A stretch of DNA of 64,000 nucleotides from Kribbella kalugense (GCF_004365875.1 NZ_SODF01000001.1:3224001-3288000); one strand, 5' to 3'; positions 25,926-33,795 are shown, counted from the first letter of the stretch. Notes: generated by a model from the letters alone, not told the origin. Numbers and translations are program-made.

Positions 25926-25974
25926 GGTGTCCCTCCACGAGGCGTGATATCCGCATCCCCTCCCGGAGGAACAC
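25926..25974. terminator. Possible bidirectional terminator/hairpin
   Basis: GGTGTCCCTCC (25926-25936) can pair with GGAGGAACAC (25965-25974) with one mismatch across a 28-base loop, in the short gap between converging genes. No T-run follows. Weak call. Confidence 0.3.
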
Positions 25975-25981
25975 ACGATCA

Positions 25982-26668
25982 TCAGTCGCCGCCGAACCAC
26001 CGCACAGGTTCGCCACACCGGCGCTGGAGTTGCGGCGTGAGTCGCCAGTTCTTCGGCCGGCCGGCCAGCACACTCGACAGCGTCGGTCCGCCGGTCAGCA
26101 CCTCCGACTCCCGCAGCGTCTTGTGCTGCGGACTGGCTGCATGGATCCGGAAGGCCGTGTCGTCGGCGTAGACCTCGTGCATCCAGATCACATCCGGCTC
26201 GTCGAGCGACTCGTAGACCGTGAAGATCTCCGTCCCTGGTTCGTCGTCAGCCACCAGCATGAACGGCTCCAGCGCCTCGAGTGCCCGATCTCGCTGCCCG
26301 GGCAGAGCGGTGAGCCTGGCCAGGATGACGACCGAGCCGGCATGCACCGGTCCGTCGAGGTTGCGGCCGGGGTACGTCTCGCGAACCGGCCGCAGCCCCT
26401 CCTGCGTCGGTACCGCGGCCAGCATCCGGGTGATGTCATCATCGCCGAACTCCCGGACATCGTCGCTCGGGAGTCCGTGAACTTCGTGCAACCACAGGGA
26501 ATTCGGGTCATCTCGGTCGAGGTAGACCGTTACGACGTCCATACTCCGCACGTCGTCGGTCGCGGCCAAGGAGCCGAGTCCCGCCAGTACATCGTCGAGA
26601 TGCTCAGGCCGTACCGGCAGCCGAGTCAGCCAGCAGCGGGCCGTGCGCAAGGCATCCGAGCTGGTCAC
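25982..26668 (-). CDS. Tandem ABM-domain protein
   Basis: A 228-residue protein made of two ABM-like domains. Domain 1 (about 9-65) has RCWLTRLPVRPEHLDDVLAG and DPNSLWLHEVHGLP. Domain 2 (about 95-180) has SVVILARLTALPGQRDRALE and PDVIWMHEVYADDTAFRIH. Each shows the WxHEV strand typical of the fold. The start is GTG 26668, overlapping the binding-protein stop as GTGA. It may be a cofactor-free monooxygenase or a decarboxylase for the pathway, or degrade an autoxidised intermediate; none of this is proven. Co-transcribed with the solute-binding protein. Confidence 0.75.
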   Translation of the reverse strand: MTSSDALRTARCWLTRLPVRPEHLDDVLAGLGSLAATDDVRSMDVVTVYLDRDDPNSLWLHEVHGLPSDDVREFGDDDITRMLAAVPTQEGLRPVRETYPGRNLDGPVHAGSVVILARLTALPGQRDRALEALEPFMLVADDEPGTEIFTVYESLDEPDVIWMHEVYADDTAFRIHAASPQHKTLRESEVLTGGPTLSSVLAGRPKNWRLTPQLQRRCGEPVRWFGGD

Positions 26669-27798
26669 GAGGCCGGCCCCCACAGCTTTTTCAGCTGTTC
26701 CTGGTAGCCGGCCGGGAAGTCGGGCAGCACGTTCGGGTCGAATTCGAGGTTGGTCTTGTTCACCAGCCAGACTGGATCCGCCTCGGCGTTGTGGATGCTC
26801 GCGTTGCCGCCGGTGAGGTGACGCGCGATGGTGTCGATCGCGATCCAGCCGTAGTACCCGCTGGGCGACTGCACGTAGAACAGATCCTTGCCGTCCTTCA
26901 CCGCCTGGTTCTGCGCCGGCGTGGGCGCGTAGCCGGTGATCTCCACCTTGGTGAGTCCGGCGGCGTCGAGGGCCTGCCGCAGACCGCCTTCGACCGCGCC
27001 GGCTACGACGTGGACGTAATTCGTCTCCGGATGCCGCTGGATGAACGAGACGACCGACTTCGCCGCCTGACCGCTGAGCAGATCTGCCACGGGCACATCG
27101 ATGCTGTCCGCGGAACAGGAGGGGCACACACCCTTGATAGCCGCGAGGGTGGCATCGGAATAGCCTTGGATGGCGGGGATCCCGGAGGTCGTCACCACAC
27201 CGACATGCGCCGTCGCGCCGGCCGTCGCCGCGTCCGCGACGATGCCGAGCGCGATCACCTTGGCCGTCTGCGCGGCGTTCGACGGCGTGTTGCCCACCTG
27301 GTCGAAACCCGGCGTCCCCGGCGAATCGGTACCTTGGGTCTGAACGATCTCGACGCCTTTGGTCTTGGCGGCGTCCAGGCCGCTCATGATCGAAGCCTTC
27401 GGACGCCCGGTCATGATCACCCCGTCGGCTCCGCTGCCCACCGCGGTGAGCAGTGCGGAATTCGCTGACGCTGGATTCGATCCATTGAATGTCAGGGGGT
27501 GGTAAGTCCAGCCAAGCGCGTCACAGGCCGCCTTGATCGCCGACCCGATGATCGCGGCCGTACCGCTGCCCGTGCTGACGTAGTAGATGTTCTTGCCCTT
27601 GGGTGGCGCCTCTGTGAGCGACGGCCAGGCCGGCAGCTTGCTGGGCTGCACCAGGTAGGGGGCCAACTGCGCCTCGACGGCAGCGGAGTCCACACCCCCT
27701 CCGTTTCCCGGAGCCGGCGACCCGCCCGCCTGCGAACACGCTGCTACCACCACGGCACCTGTCACGGCGAGTAAACCCCACCATCTGCGATGTGACAT
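26665..27798 (-). CDS. Ribose-type (type 1) periplasmic binding lipoprotein
   Basis: A 377-residue substrate-binding protein of the RbsB/peripla_BP_4 type. A lipoprotein signal ends at VVAAC (Cys21). It carries KNIYYVSTGSGTAAIIGSAI, GADGVIMTGRPKASIMSGLD and TNYVHVVAGAVEGGLRQALD. It is the binding component for the ATPase and permease encoded at 30521-33103, from which it is separated by about 2.7 kb and reversed. In this island the cargo is more likely the aromatic or cyclic substrate than a sugar (inference). Preceded by candidate operators at 27838 and 27930. Confidence 0.88.
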   Translation of the reverse strand: MSHRRWWGLLAVTGAVVVAACSQAGGSPAPGNGGGVDSAAVEAQLAPYLVQPSKLPAWPSLTEAPPKGKNIYYVSTGSGTAAIIGSAIKAACDALGWTYHPLTFNGSNPASANSALLTAVGSGADGVIMTGRPKASIMSGLDAAKTKGVEIVQTQGTDSPGTPGFDQVGNTPSNAAQTAKVIALGIVADAATAGATAHVGVVTTSGIPAIQGYSDATLAAIKGVCPSCSADSIDVPVADLLSGQAAKSVVSFIQRHPETNYVHVVAGAVEGGLRQALDAAGLTKVEITGYAPTPAQNQAVKDGKDLFYVQSPSGYYGWIAIDTIARHLTGGNASIHNAEADPVWLVNKTNLEFDPNVLPDFPAGYQEQLKKLWGPAS

Positions 27799-27837
27799 CG
27801 TCCGATCCTTTGTTCGCCGACAAACAGAGATGCATAA

Positions 27838-27857
27838 ACCTGTCTATCGATACCGAT
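27838..27857 (+). promoter_or_regulatory. Degenerate island operator near the binding-protein promoter
   Basis: ACCTGT at 27838-27843 is followed at the 14-bp offset by ACCGAT (27852-27857), a partial match. It lies 40 bp upstream of the leftward binding-protein gene. Confidence 0.35.
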
Positions 27858-27929
27858 ATTGGGCGTACCGTAAGCCCGCCGCCCTGTGCCGTCAAGGAGT
27901 CAGTGACCCCATCGACCATATAGACATAT

Positions 27930-27954
27930 AGATACCTGTATGCAAGTATCTGTC
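27930..27954. promoter_or_regulatory. Strong island operator before SnoaL copy 3 and BKACE genes
   Basis: ATACCTGTAT (27932-27941) plus ATCTGT (27948-27953) with the 14-bp offset. In addition AGATAC (27930-27935) and GTATCT (27946-27951) form a 6-bp inverted repeat. It lies 40 bp before the ATG at 27993 and 132 bp before the divergent binding-protein gene. Confidence 0.65.
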
Positions 27955-27979
27955 GTACAAACGGCTGCAAGTATTCGTC
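27941..27979 (+). repeat. Imperfect 14-bp direct repeat in the 27.9-kb promoter
   Basis: TGCAAGTATCTGTC (27941-27954) recurs as TGCAAGTATTCGTC (27966-27979), two mismatches, 25 bp apart. It could be an additional weaker regulator half-site. Confidence 0.5.
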
Positions 27980-27992
27980 AGCGAGGAGGACG

Positions 27993-28448
27993 ATGTCTGT
28001 GACACCGACGGAGCGTGAGCTGCTGACCGAGCTTCGTGATCGGGACGAGATCTCACGACTGATCCTGACTTACGCGCACGGACTCGACACGGGCGACTGG
28101 GACACCGTTCGCGGCTGCTTCACCGACGACGCGGTCATCGAGGGATCGGTCGACACACTCCCTATCGATGACGTGCTGGCCCGCAGCAATCGGCTGACCG
28201 GCACCTACGCCGCGAACATGCACGTGGTCGGCAACCAGATGATCGACCTGGACGGCGACATCGCGTGGGTCCACAGCTACGTCGTCGCGTACCACTGGAA
28301 GGCCACCCCGGCTGGCACCGACGATCCAGACAACCTGATCGCGGGCGGCCGCTACCACGACACCGTCCGGCGAACCGAGAGCGGTTGGCGGATCTCCCAC
28401 CGGCAAGTGAGCCGCGACTGGAATGTGGGCCGTCAACCCACCATGTGA
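27993..28448 (+). CDS. SnoaL-like / NTF2-fold protein (copy 3, divergent)
   Basis: A 151-residue SnoaL_4-type protein. RDEISRLILTYAHGLDTGDWD, CFTDDAVIEGSV, and the ending GGRYHDTVRRTESGWRISHR match the family, with the YxHxxD-like start that carries catalytic residues in dehydratases of this group. It is less similar to copies 1, 2 and 4 than these are to one another. First gene of a rightward pair with the BKACE enzyme (27-bp gap). Candidate isomerase or dehydratase. Confidence 0.85.
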   Translation: MSVTPTERELLTELRDRDEISRLILTYAHGLDTGDWDTVRGCFTDDAVIEGSVDTLPIDDVLARSNRLTGTYAANMHVVGNQMIDLDGDIAWVHSYVVAYHWKATPAGTDDPDNLIAGGRYHDTVRRTESGWRISHRQVSRDWNVGRQPTM

Positions 28449-28475
28449 CCTGTCTACAACTCGAGGAGGTCTGCC

Positions 28476-29411
28476 GTGAAGAAGGCATCCAAAGTTATCA
28501 TCTCGTGCGCAGTGACTGGAGCCGTGCACACCCCGACGATGTCGGACGCACTGCCGATCACCCCGGCGGAAATCAGCGAGCAATCCATCGCGGCCGCCGA
28601 GGCCGGAGCGGCGATCCTGCATCTGCACGCCCGCGACCCGGAGACCGGCTACCCATCGCCGGCCCCGGACCGGTTCTACGAGTTCCTGCCGGCCATCAAG
28701 GCCGGAACAGACGCGGTCGTCAACATCACCACTGGCGGAAGCACGCGCATGACCGTCCAGGAGCGCCTCGCCGCCGCGCTGCGTGCACAGCCTGAGCTGG
28801 CGACCATGAACATGGGGTCGATGAACTTCGTCTTCTCCGGCGCGGCACGCCACTACGACACCTGGAAATTTCCCTGGGAGCGCGACTATCTGCTGGGGTC
28901 GGAGGACTCAATCTTCGCCAACACCTTCACCCAGATCGAGTACTCCTTCCGCGAGCTCGGCGACGCCAGAGGTACCAGGTTCGAGTTCGAGTGCTACGAC
29001 ATCGGGCATCTCTACACGCTCGCGCACTTCGCCGACCGCGGCCTCGCCAAGCCGCCGTTCCTCGTGCAGTGCATTTTCGGGATCCTCGGCGGCATCGGAG
29101 CCGATCCGGCCAACCTCAGCCACATGATCACTGTCGCGGACAAACTGTTCGGCGACGACTACTACCTGTCCGCGTTCGCGGCCGGCCGACACCAGATGAG
29201 CTTCGCGATCCAGAGCACGCTGGCCGGAGGGCACGTTCGCGTCGGCCTCGAGGACAACCTCTACATCGCCAAAGGCGAGCTAGCCAAGAGCAACGCCGAT
29301 CAGGTCGGCAAGGTCCGTCGTATCCTCACCGAGCTCGGGCTCGAGATCGCGACGCCTACCGATGCGCGCGCAATGCTCCAACTCAAGGGCGCCGGGAACG
29401 TCGCCTTCTGA
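28476..29411 (+). CDS. BKACE-family enzyme (3-keto acid cleavage, former DUF849)
   Basis: A 311-residue beta-keto acid cleavage enzyme. The zinc-binding His49 and His51 (ILHLHARDP) and Glu259 (VGLEDNLY) are visible, with NITTGGSTRMTVQERL and NMGSMNFVFSG in between. BKACE members condense a beta-keto acid with acetyl-CoA to give acetoacetate and a CoA ester. Substrate identity depends on active-site residues I cannot model. It suggests that a 3-keto acid arises in the pathway. Ends 5 bp from the converging esterase gene. Confidence 0.92.
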   Translation: MKKASKVIISCAVTGAVHTPTMSDALPITPAEISEQSIAAAEAGAAILHLHARDPETGYPSPAPDRFYEFLPAIKAGTDAVVNITTGGSTRMTVQERLAAALRAQPELATMNMGSMNFVFSGAARHYDTWKFPWERDYLLGSEDSIFANTFTQIEYSFRELGDARGTRFEFECYDIGHLYTLAHFADRGLAKPPFLVQCIFGILGGIGADPANLSHMITVADKLFGDDYYLSAFAAGRHQMSFAIQSTLAGGHVRVGLEDNLYIAKGELAKSNADQVGKVRRILTELGLEIATPTDARAMLQLKGAGNVAF

Positions 29412-29416
29412 CCCGC

Positions 29417-30352
29417 CTACCCGAGGCTGTGATCGAGGAACTCCGCGATCCGCTCGTTGGCGCGCCTGGCCAGCCGTGTGGGCTGCCGCAGGAAACCGTG
29501 GATGCAGTCCGGGTAGATGGCTAGCTCGCCTCCACTTCCCGCAGCAGCCCAGCGCGCCGCCAGCAGGACATTGTCATCGAAGAGATGGTCGGCCGAGCCG
29601 ACCGTGAACAGGGCGGGCGGAAGGTCGTGCAATGCAGCGAAGGCCGGGGAAATCTCCGGGATCCGGCGCTGCTCGTCGCTGCGTCCCGGCAGGAAGCAAT
29701 CACCGATCAGACGCAAACCGTCCGGGTCGAGGATGTCAGGTACCTCCGAGACCCGCGCTCCAGACTGACCGGGGGTGCTCCGGCTCATGTCGTACCCGGC
29801 ATAGACGAGGTTCGCACCAAGGAATCCGGTCATTCCCGCGTCGCGCAGTCGCAACAGCGCGAGCACGGACAGGTACGCACCGGCTGACTCACCGCCGATG
29901 AGCAATCGGGACGTGCCGAACACCGCGCCGGCATGGCTCACCAGCCATGCGGCCGCCGCGAAAGCATCGTCGACGGCGGCCGGATACGGATTCTCGGGCG
30001 CCAGACGATAGTCGAGTGACACCACGACGATAGACAGTCGTTCGGCTAGATCAGCATTGGCCTCGTCGCTCATCCGGGGCGACCCCGCGATCAGACCACC
30101 TCCATGTAGATGTAGGTACACACCACGTGGTGTGACGGTCGGACGGAACAGCCGGCCCGGAACGCTCGCGATCTCCGCGTCGGCGCCCGCGGAGACCACT
30201 GTCTCCCTGCTCGCGATCAATCTTCGCTGCCACGCGACCAACGCGTCGCGATCGTCGAACGGCGGGCTGATCGGCATCGATGCCGTAACCTTCGCCGCCA
30301 TCTCCCGGGCCTCGGCCCGCAACGGTTCGTACTCACGCAACCACCACTGCAT
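29417..30352 (-). CDS. Alpha/beta hydrolase of the hormone-sensitive lipase family
   Basis: A 311-residue esterase. The oxyanion motif HGGG is at 83-86, the nucleophile elbow GESAG places Ser156, Asp255 lies in GSADHLFDD and His285 in CIHGFL, a complete triad. DYRLAPENPYPAAVDD is typical of the HSL group. It differs from the MhpC-type C-C hydrolases usual in meta-cleavage operons, so it may release a substrate from an ester. ATG 30352 is chosen because the frame upstream runs through the divergent promoter. Divergent from the ABC ATPase gene. Confidence 0.88.
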   Translation of the reverse strand: MQWWLREYEPLRAEAREMAAKVTASMPISPPFDDRDALVAWQRRLIASRETVVSAGADAEIASVPGRLFRPTVTPRGVYLHLHGGGLIAGSPRMSDEANADLAERLSIVVVSLDYRLAPENPYPAAVDDAFAAAAWLVSHAGAVFGTSRLLIGGESAGAYLSVLALLRLRDAGMTGFLGANLVYAGYDMSRSTPGQSGARVSEVPDILDPDGLRLIGDCFLPGRSDEQRRIPEISPAFAALHDLPPALFTVGSADHLFDDNVLLAARWAAAGSGGELAIYPDCIHGFLRQPTRLARRANERIAEFLDHSLG

Positions 30353-30452
30353 CTGCGGTCTCCTTTCCTTTATCCGCGACACATTTCGCGGTGATTGCTG
30401 GCCAGCAACGAGTCCTTGACGGCCGCGATTCGCCAAGCCTACAGTCATATCG

Positions 30453-30474
30453 ATATCTGTACATAGTTATCTGT
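30453..30474 (+). promoter_or_regulatory. Island operator before the ABC importer
   Basis: ATATCTGTAC (30453-30462) is a variant of the island decamer. ATCTGT at 30455-30460 and again at 30469-30474 keep the exact 14-bp offset. It lies between the divergent esterase and ATPase genes, 47 bp before the TTG start. Confidence 0.6.
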
Positions 30475-30520
30475 TTGTCGATCATTCGCCGAACCTGACA
30501 GCCCGGAAGGACAACCTGCC

Positions 30521-32092
30521 TTGGTTGAGAACACCGGCACGCTGGCGTCACGGACACTCGCGGGCGAGCCGAGCGGTGCGGCCGCCGGCCTCGAAGTTGC
30601 CGCCGTCTCCAAGAGGTTCGGCACTCATTTGGTTCTCGACGATCTCGACCTCACTGTCAGGCCGGGTGAGGTGCACGCGCTTGTCGGTCACAACGGGTCG
30701 GGCAAGTCGACGCTGGTCAAGATCCTCGCGGGTTTCCACCAGCCCGAGAGGGGCGCCCGAGGGCGGGTGAACGGATCCGGCTTCACGCTCGGCGACGTCC
30801 GGTCTGCAAGAACCGCAGGCCTTCGCTTCGTCCATCAGGACCTGGGCCTTGTCGAGACCATGAGTGCGCTCGACAATGTCACGCTGGGACATCCGTATCC
30901 GCACCGCCAGTTCGGCGCCATCGATTGGCCACGAGCGAGAAAGGAGGCCGGCGCGCTGCTGGCCTCACTCGGCTACGACATCGATCCGAGGACACCAGTC
31001 TGCGAACTGTCCCTCGCCGACCGCACCGGCATCGCGATCGCCCGCGCACTCCGAGGCAGTACGACGGGCGGACGGATCCTCGTCCTCGACGAGCCGACCG
31101 CGGCGCTTCCGGCGACTGGCGTGCACGAGCTCTTCGAGGTCGTCACCCGGCTCAGTGCGAGCGGCGCGGGCGTGCTGTACATCTCCCATCACCTTGACGA
31201 GGTCTTCACGATCGCAGACCGGGTCACGGTGCTCCGCGACGGCCGGCAGGTCGCCACGCGGCCCACGTCGGAGATCGATGAAAGTCAGCTCGTCGAACTC
31301 ATGATCGGCCATGACGTCCGGCTGCATCGCCGGCACTCCCCCGCGCCCCGGGCTCGCCGGGCAGCGCTGCGGGTACAGGACCTCGGAGCGAGCCAGCTGA
31401 GCGGCATCGACTTCCAGATCAAGCCGGGCGAGATCGTCGGCGTGGCCGGAGTCGCCGGGTCTGGCCGTGACGAACTGGCCAGCGCCCTTTTCGGTACGGC
31501 ACCTCGACGCGGCGAGGTCGTCCTGGACGGCAAGCCCTTGCCTGCCGGCCGACCGGATCTGTCCATCCGCCGCGGGCTTGGGCTGCTCGCCGCGGACCGT
31601 GCTGTCACCGGTCTGGTTCCGACGATGTCCGTGCGGCAGAACCTGACCCTGCCGAAGCTGCGATCGTCACGGCGCGGGCTGTTCCTCAGTCGCCGCACCG
31701 AGGAGCACGAGTCGGCGCGCTGGCTGGACCAGCTCGGCGTCAAACTCCGCCATTCGTCTCAGCCGATCACCGAGCTCAGCGGCGGCAACCAGCAGAAGGT
31801 TCTGCTGGGGCGGTGGTTGCGCGCCGGACCGGCCGTCCTGATCCTCGACGAGCCGACCCAAGGCGTCGATGTCGGCGCCATCGAGTCCATCTACACCGTG
31901 ATCCGCGAGCATGCCGAACGTGGTACAGCGTACCTGGTCTGCTCGTCCGACGCCGATGAACTGATCTCATTGTGCGATCGAATCCTCGTCCTGCGCCGGG
32001 GCCGCATCGCAGCGGAGCTGTCCGGCGATGATCTGCGTCGCGATGTCGTCGACCGAGCGTGTCTGATCCAGCCCAAGAGCGAGGAGCCATAG
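30521..32092 (+). CDS. Ribose-type ABC transporter ATP-binding protein (two ABC domains)
   Basis: A 523-residue double ATPase of the RbsA/MglA type. Domain 1 has Walker A GHNGSGKSTL, a degenerate signature LSLADRTG and Walker B LVLDEPTAAL. Domain 2 has the usual non-canonical A-loop GVAGSGRDEL, signature LSGGNQQKVLLGR and LILDEPTQGVDVGA. The start appears to be TTG 30521 with GGAAGG ten bases upstream; no better ATG lies before the first beta strand. It is followed at 3 bp by the permease gene, forming the importer with the lipoprotein at 26665. Confidence 0.92.
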   Translation: MVENTGTLASRTLAGEPSGAAAGLEVAAVSKRFGTHLVLDDLDLTVRPGEVHALVGHNGSGKSTLVKILAGFHQPERGARGRVNGSGFTLGDVRSARTAGLRFVHQDLGLVETMSALDNVTLGHPYPHRQFGAIDWPRARKEAGALLASLGYDIDPRTPVCELSLADRTGIAIARALRGSTTGGRILVLDEPTAALPATGVHELFEVVTRLSASGAGVLYISHHLDEVFTIADRVTVLRDGRQVATRPTSEIDESQLVELMIGHDVRLHRRHSPAPRARRAALRVQDLGASQLSGIDFQIKPGEIVGVAGVAGSGRDELASALFGTAPRRGEVVLDGKPLPAGRPDLSIRRGLGLLAADRAVTGLVPTMSVRQNLTLPKLRSSRRGLFLSRRTEEHESARWLDQLGVKLRHSSQPITELSGGNQQKVLLGRWLRAGPAVLILDEPTQGVDVGAIESIYTVIREHAERGTAYLVCSSDADELISLCDRILVLRRGRIAAELSGDDLRRDVVDRACLIQPKSEEP

Positions 32093-32095
32093 CCG

Positions 32096-33103
32096 ATGAG
32101 CGCAAGCACCGCCGAGCCCCTTAGCGATTCCCCCGTGCGTAGGCCGTCCAGCGGGTGCACGGTACTGCAATCGATCCTCCATCAGCGCTACGCCGGCTTC
32201 TGGGTACTGACCGCGGAGGTGATCGTCTTCGGGCTCGTGTCGCCGCACACCTTCCTGACCGGGTTGACCTTGCGCACGATCCTCAGCGACGGTGCTGTCA
32301 CGAGCCTGCTTGCCCTCGGCATCATGTTCCCGTTGCTGACCGGTATCTTCGACCTGTCCATGGCCTGGGTTGCCGGTTTCGCCATGGTCATGGCGTCATA
32401 CCTCAGCGCGAGTCACGGGCTGGGCACGGGAGCGATCTGTGTGCTCACACTTGGCGGCTCGACCGTATTCGGCATGATCTCGGCGCTGTTGGTCAGCAAG
32501 CTCCGGGTCAACAGTATGGTGACGACCCTGGGTGTCGGCACTATCGCCCTCGGACTGACCGGACTCATTGCCAACGGCAACACGATCACTCCCTCATTCA
32601 CCTCGGGCTTCACCGAGTTCGGCCGCGGCGACCTCTTCGGCGTACCACTGGCGTTCATCTACGCGGTCTTCATCGCGGCCGCCATGTACTACGTGCTCGA
32701 GCACACCGCTCTCGGACGATGGCTGCAGGCCACGGGCGGAAACCCAGTCGCCGCCCGCCTCGCCGGCATCCGTGTCGTCCGCCTCCAGGTCGGGGTCCTG
32801 ATCGTATCGGCTTTCATGAGCGGATTCGCCGGCCTCGTGCTCGCCACTGGGATCGGCGTGGCCACCGAGTCCACAGCCCCGGCGTTCCTGCTCCCGGGGA
32901 TCGCCGCCGTCTTCCTCGGAGCGACCCAGATCAAGGAGCGAGCGAATCCCTGGGGCACCATGCTCGGCGTGGTCTTGCTCGGCACCGGCATCAAAGGCTT
33001 GCAACTACTCGGCGCCGCACCGTGGGTGAGCGACTTCTTCAACGGGGCCGTTCTCCTGATCGCGGTCGCGATCTCCGGCAAGGGTATCGATCGACTCCAC
33101 TAG
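32096..33103 (+). CDS. Ribose-type ABC transporter permease
   Basis: A 335-residue multi-helix permease of the BPD_transp_2 family. Hydrophobic segments run through the protein; the conserved cytoplasmic block TGGNPVAARLAGIRVVRLQV and the AVFLGATQIKERANPWGTML region are diagnostic. It is the membrane channel for the importer whose ATPase is encoded 3 bp upstream. The gap to the following SnoaL gene is 41 bp, so that gene is probably co-transcribed. Single permease gene, so a homodimeric channel is expected. Confidence 0.92.
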   Translation: MSASTAEPLSDSPVRRPSSGCTVLQSILHQRYAGFWVLTAEVIVFGLVSPHTFLTGLTLRTILSDGAVTSLLALGIMFPLLTGIFDLSMAWVAGFAMVMASYLSASHGLGTGAICVLTLGGSTVFGMISALLVSKLRVNSMVTTLGVGTIALGLTGLIANGNTITPSFTSGFTEFGRGDLFGVPLAFIYAVFIAAAMYYVLEHTALGRWLQATGGNPVAARLAGIRVVRLQVGVLIVSAFMSGFAGLVLATGIGVATESTAPAFLLPGIAAVFLGATQIKERANPWGTMLGVVLLGTGIKGLQLLGAAPWVSDFFNGAVLLIAVAISGKGIDRLH

Positions 33104-33144
33104 CGACTCCGATGACGGACAGCACCTCAGAAAGGCACCACCAC

Positions 33145-33537
33145 ATGACCATCACGCTCGCGGATCGCTTCGAGCTCCAGGACCTCGTCTTCAACTACGC
33201 CCACGGCATCGACCGTCGTGACGAAGCACTCTTCGCCGGCCTCTGGACCCCGGGCGCCATCTGGCACTTCGTCGATGAGGGCGGCCTCGGCAAGCTGGTC
33301 GGGTACGACGCCATCATGAAGGGCTACCGCCAGGCGACGGCTGGCGGCCGGCGGATGCATCACCTCTCGTCCAACCTGATCCTCGACGCCACGGCCAGCC
33401 CGATCACCGGGCACAGCGACTCCGTGGCCACCGGGCGAGAGACGCCGCTGTTCCTCTCGTACACCGATGAGTACGTGAAGCTGGACGGCGTCTGGAAGTT
33501 CCAGCTCCGCGAAGTTCACGCCCACCTCGAGAGCTGA
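33145..33537 (+). CDS. SnoaL-like / NTF2-fold protein (copy 4)
   Basis: A 130-residue SnoaL_4-type protein, close to copies 1 and 2: LADRFELQDLVFNYAHGIDR, FAGLWTPGAIWHF, MHHLSSNLILDATA and VWKFQLREVHAHLES. Copy 1 shares the WHF segment and the HHL-T/S-NL strand. ATG 33145 has AGAAAGG upstream; the long open frame further upstream is a shadow of the permease. Last functional gene of the island; everything for the next 1.4 kb is decayed. Confidence 0.85.
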   Translation: MTITLADRFELQDLVFNYAHGIDRRDEALFAGLWTPGAIWHFVDEGGLGKLVGYDAIMKGYRQATAGGRRMHHLSSNLILDATASPITGHSDSVATGRETPLFLSYTDEYVKLDGVWKFQLREVHAHLES

Positions 33538-33581
33538 ACCCCTTCGACGTAGGTCCGCGAGACTGTTGGCTTGCGCCGCGT

Positions 33582-33795
33582 AGGAGGAGGACCACGAGCT
33601 GTTCTCGCACACGTGCCGAAAGAGAAGCTCACCGAGGCGATGGTGATGGTGATGGTGATGGGCACGCCAGGGGTCGCGCTGTGCGGCAAGGTGTGGGTGC
33701 CGAGCCGCGACCCGCAGCGTTTCCCGGTCTGCCCGGAGTGCAAGGAGATCTGGGCCTCGCTCAGCCCGGGTGACGACCAGGGCGGCGAACGGTGA
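33582..33795 (+). pseudogene. DUF3039 protein remnant (5' truncated, frameshifted)
   Basis: The last ~65 codons encode VPKEKL, GTPGVALCGKVWVPSRDPQR and FPVCPECKEIW, the DUF3039 core with its two Cys. Just upstream, DHELFSH is readable at 33590-33610 in another frame, so one base (a T of TAC) appears lost after the CAC codon, and a TAG stop precedes it. Normal members are around 90-100 residues. A hexamer expansion (see 33640) lies inside. The function of the family is unknown; this copy is dead. Confidence 0.7.
33640..33661 (+). repeat. Hexanucleotide repeat (ATGGTG)x3 plus ATGG
   Basis: Three perfect ATGGTG units at 33640-33657 followed by ATGG encode MVMVMV inside the DUF3039 remnant, where family members have room for only about one unit. 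This looks like slipped-strand expansion. On the reverse strand it reads as His codons, which is incidental. Confidence 0.75.

Noticed and set aside
33629..33672. Reverse-strand run of His codons resembling a His-tag (vector contamination)
   Set aside because: It is the antisense of the (ATGGTG) repeat within the DUF3039 remnant, and the flanking sequence is ordinary actinobacterial DNA with no vector features.
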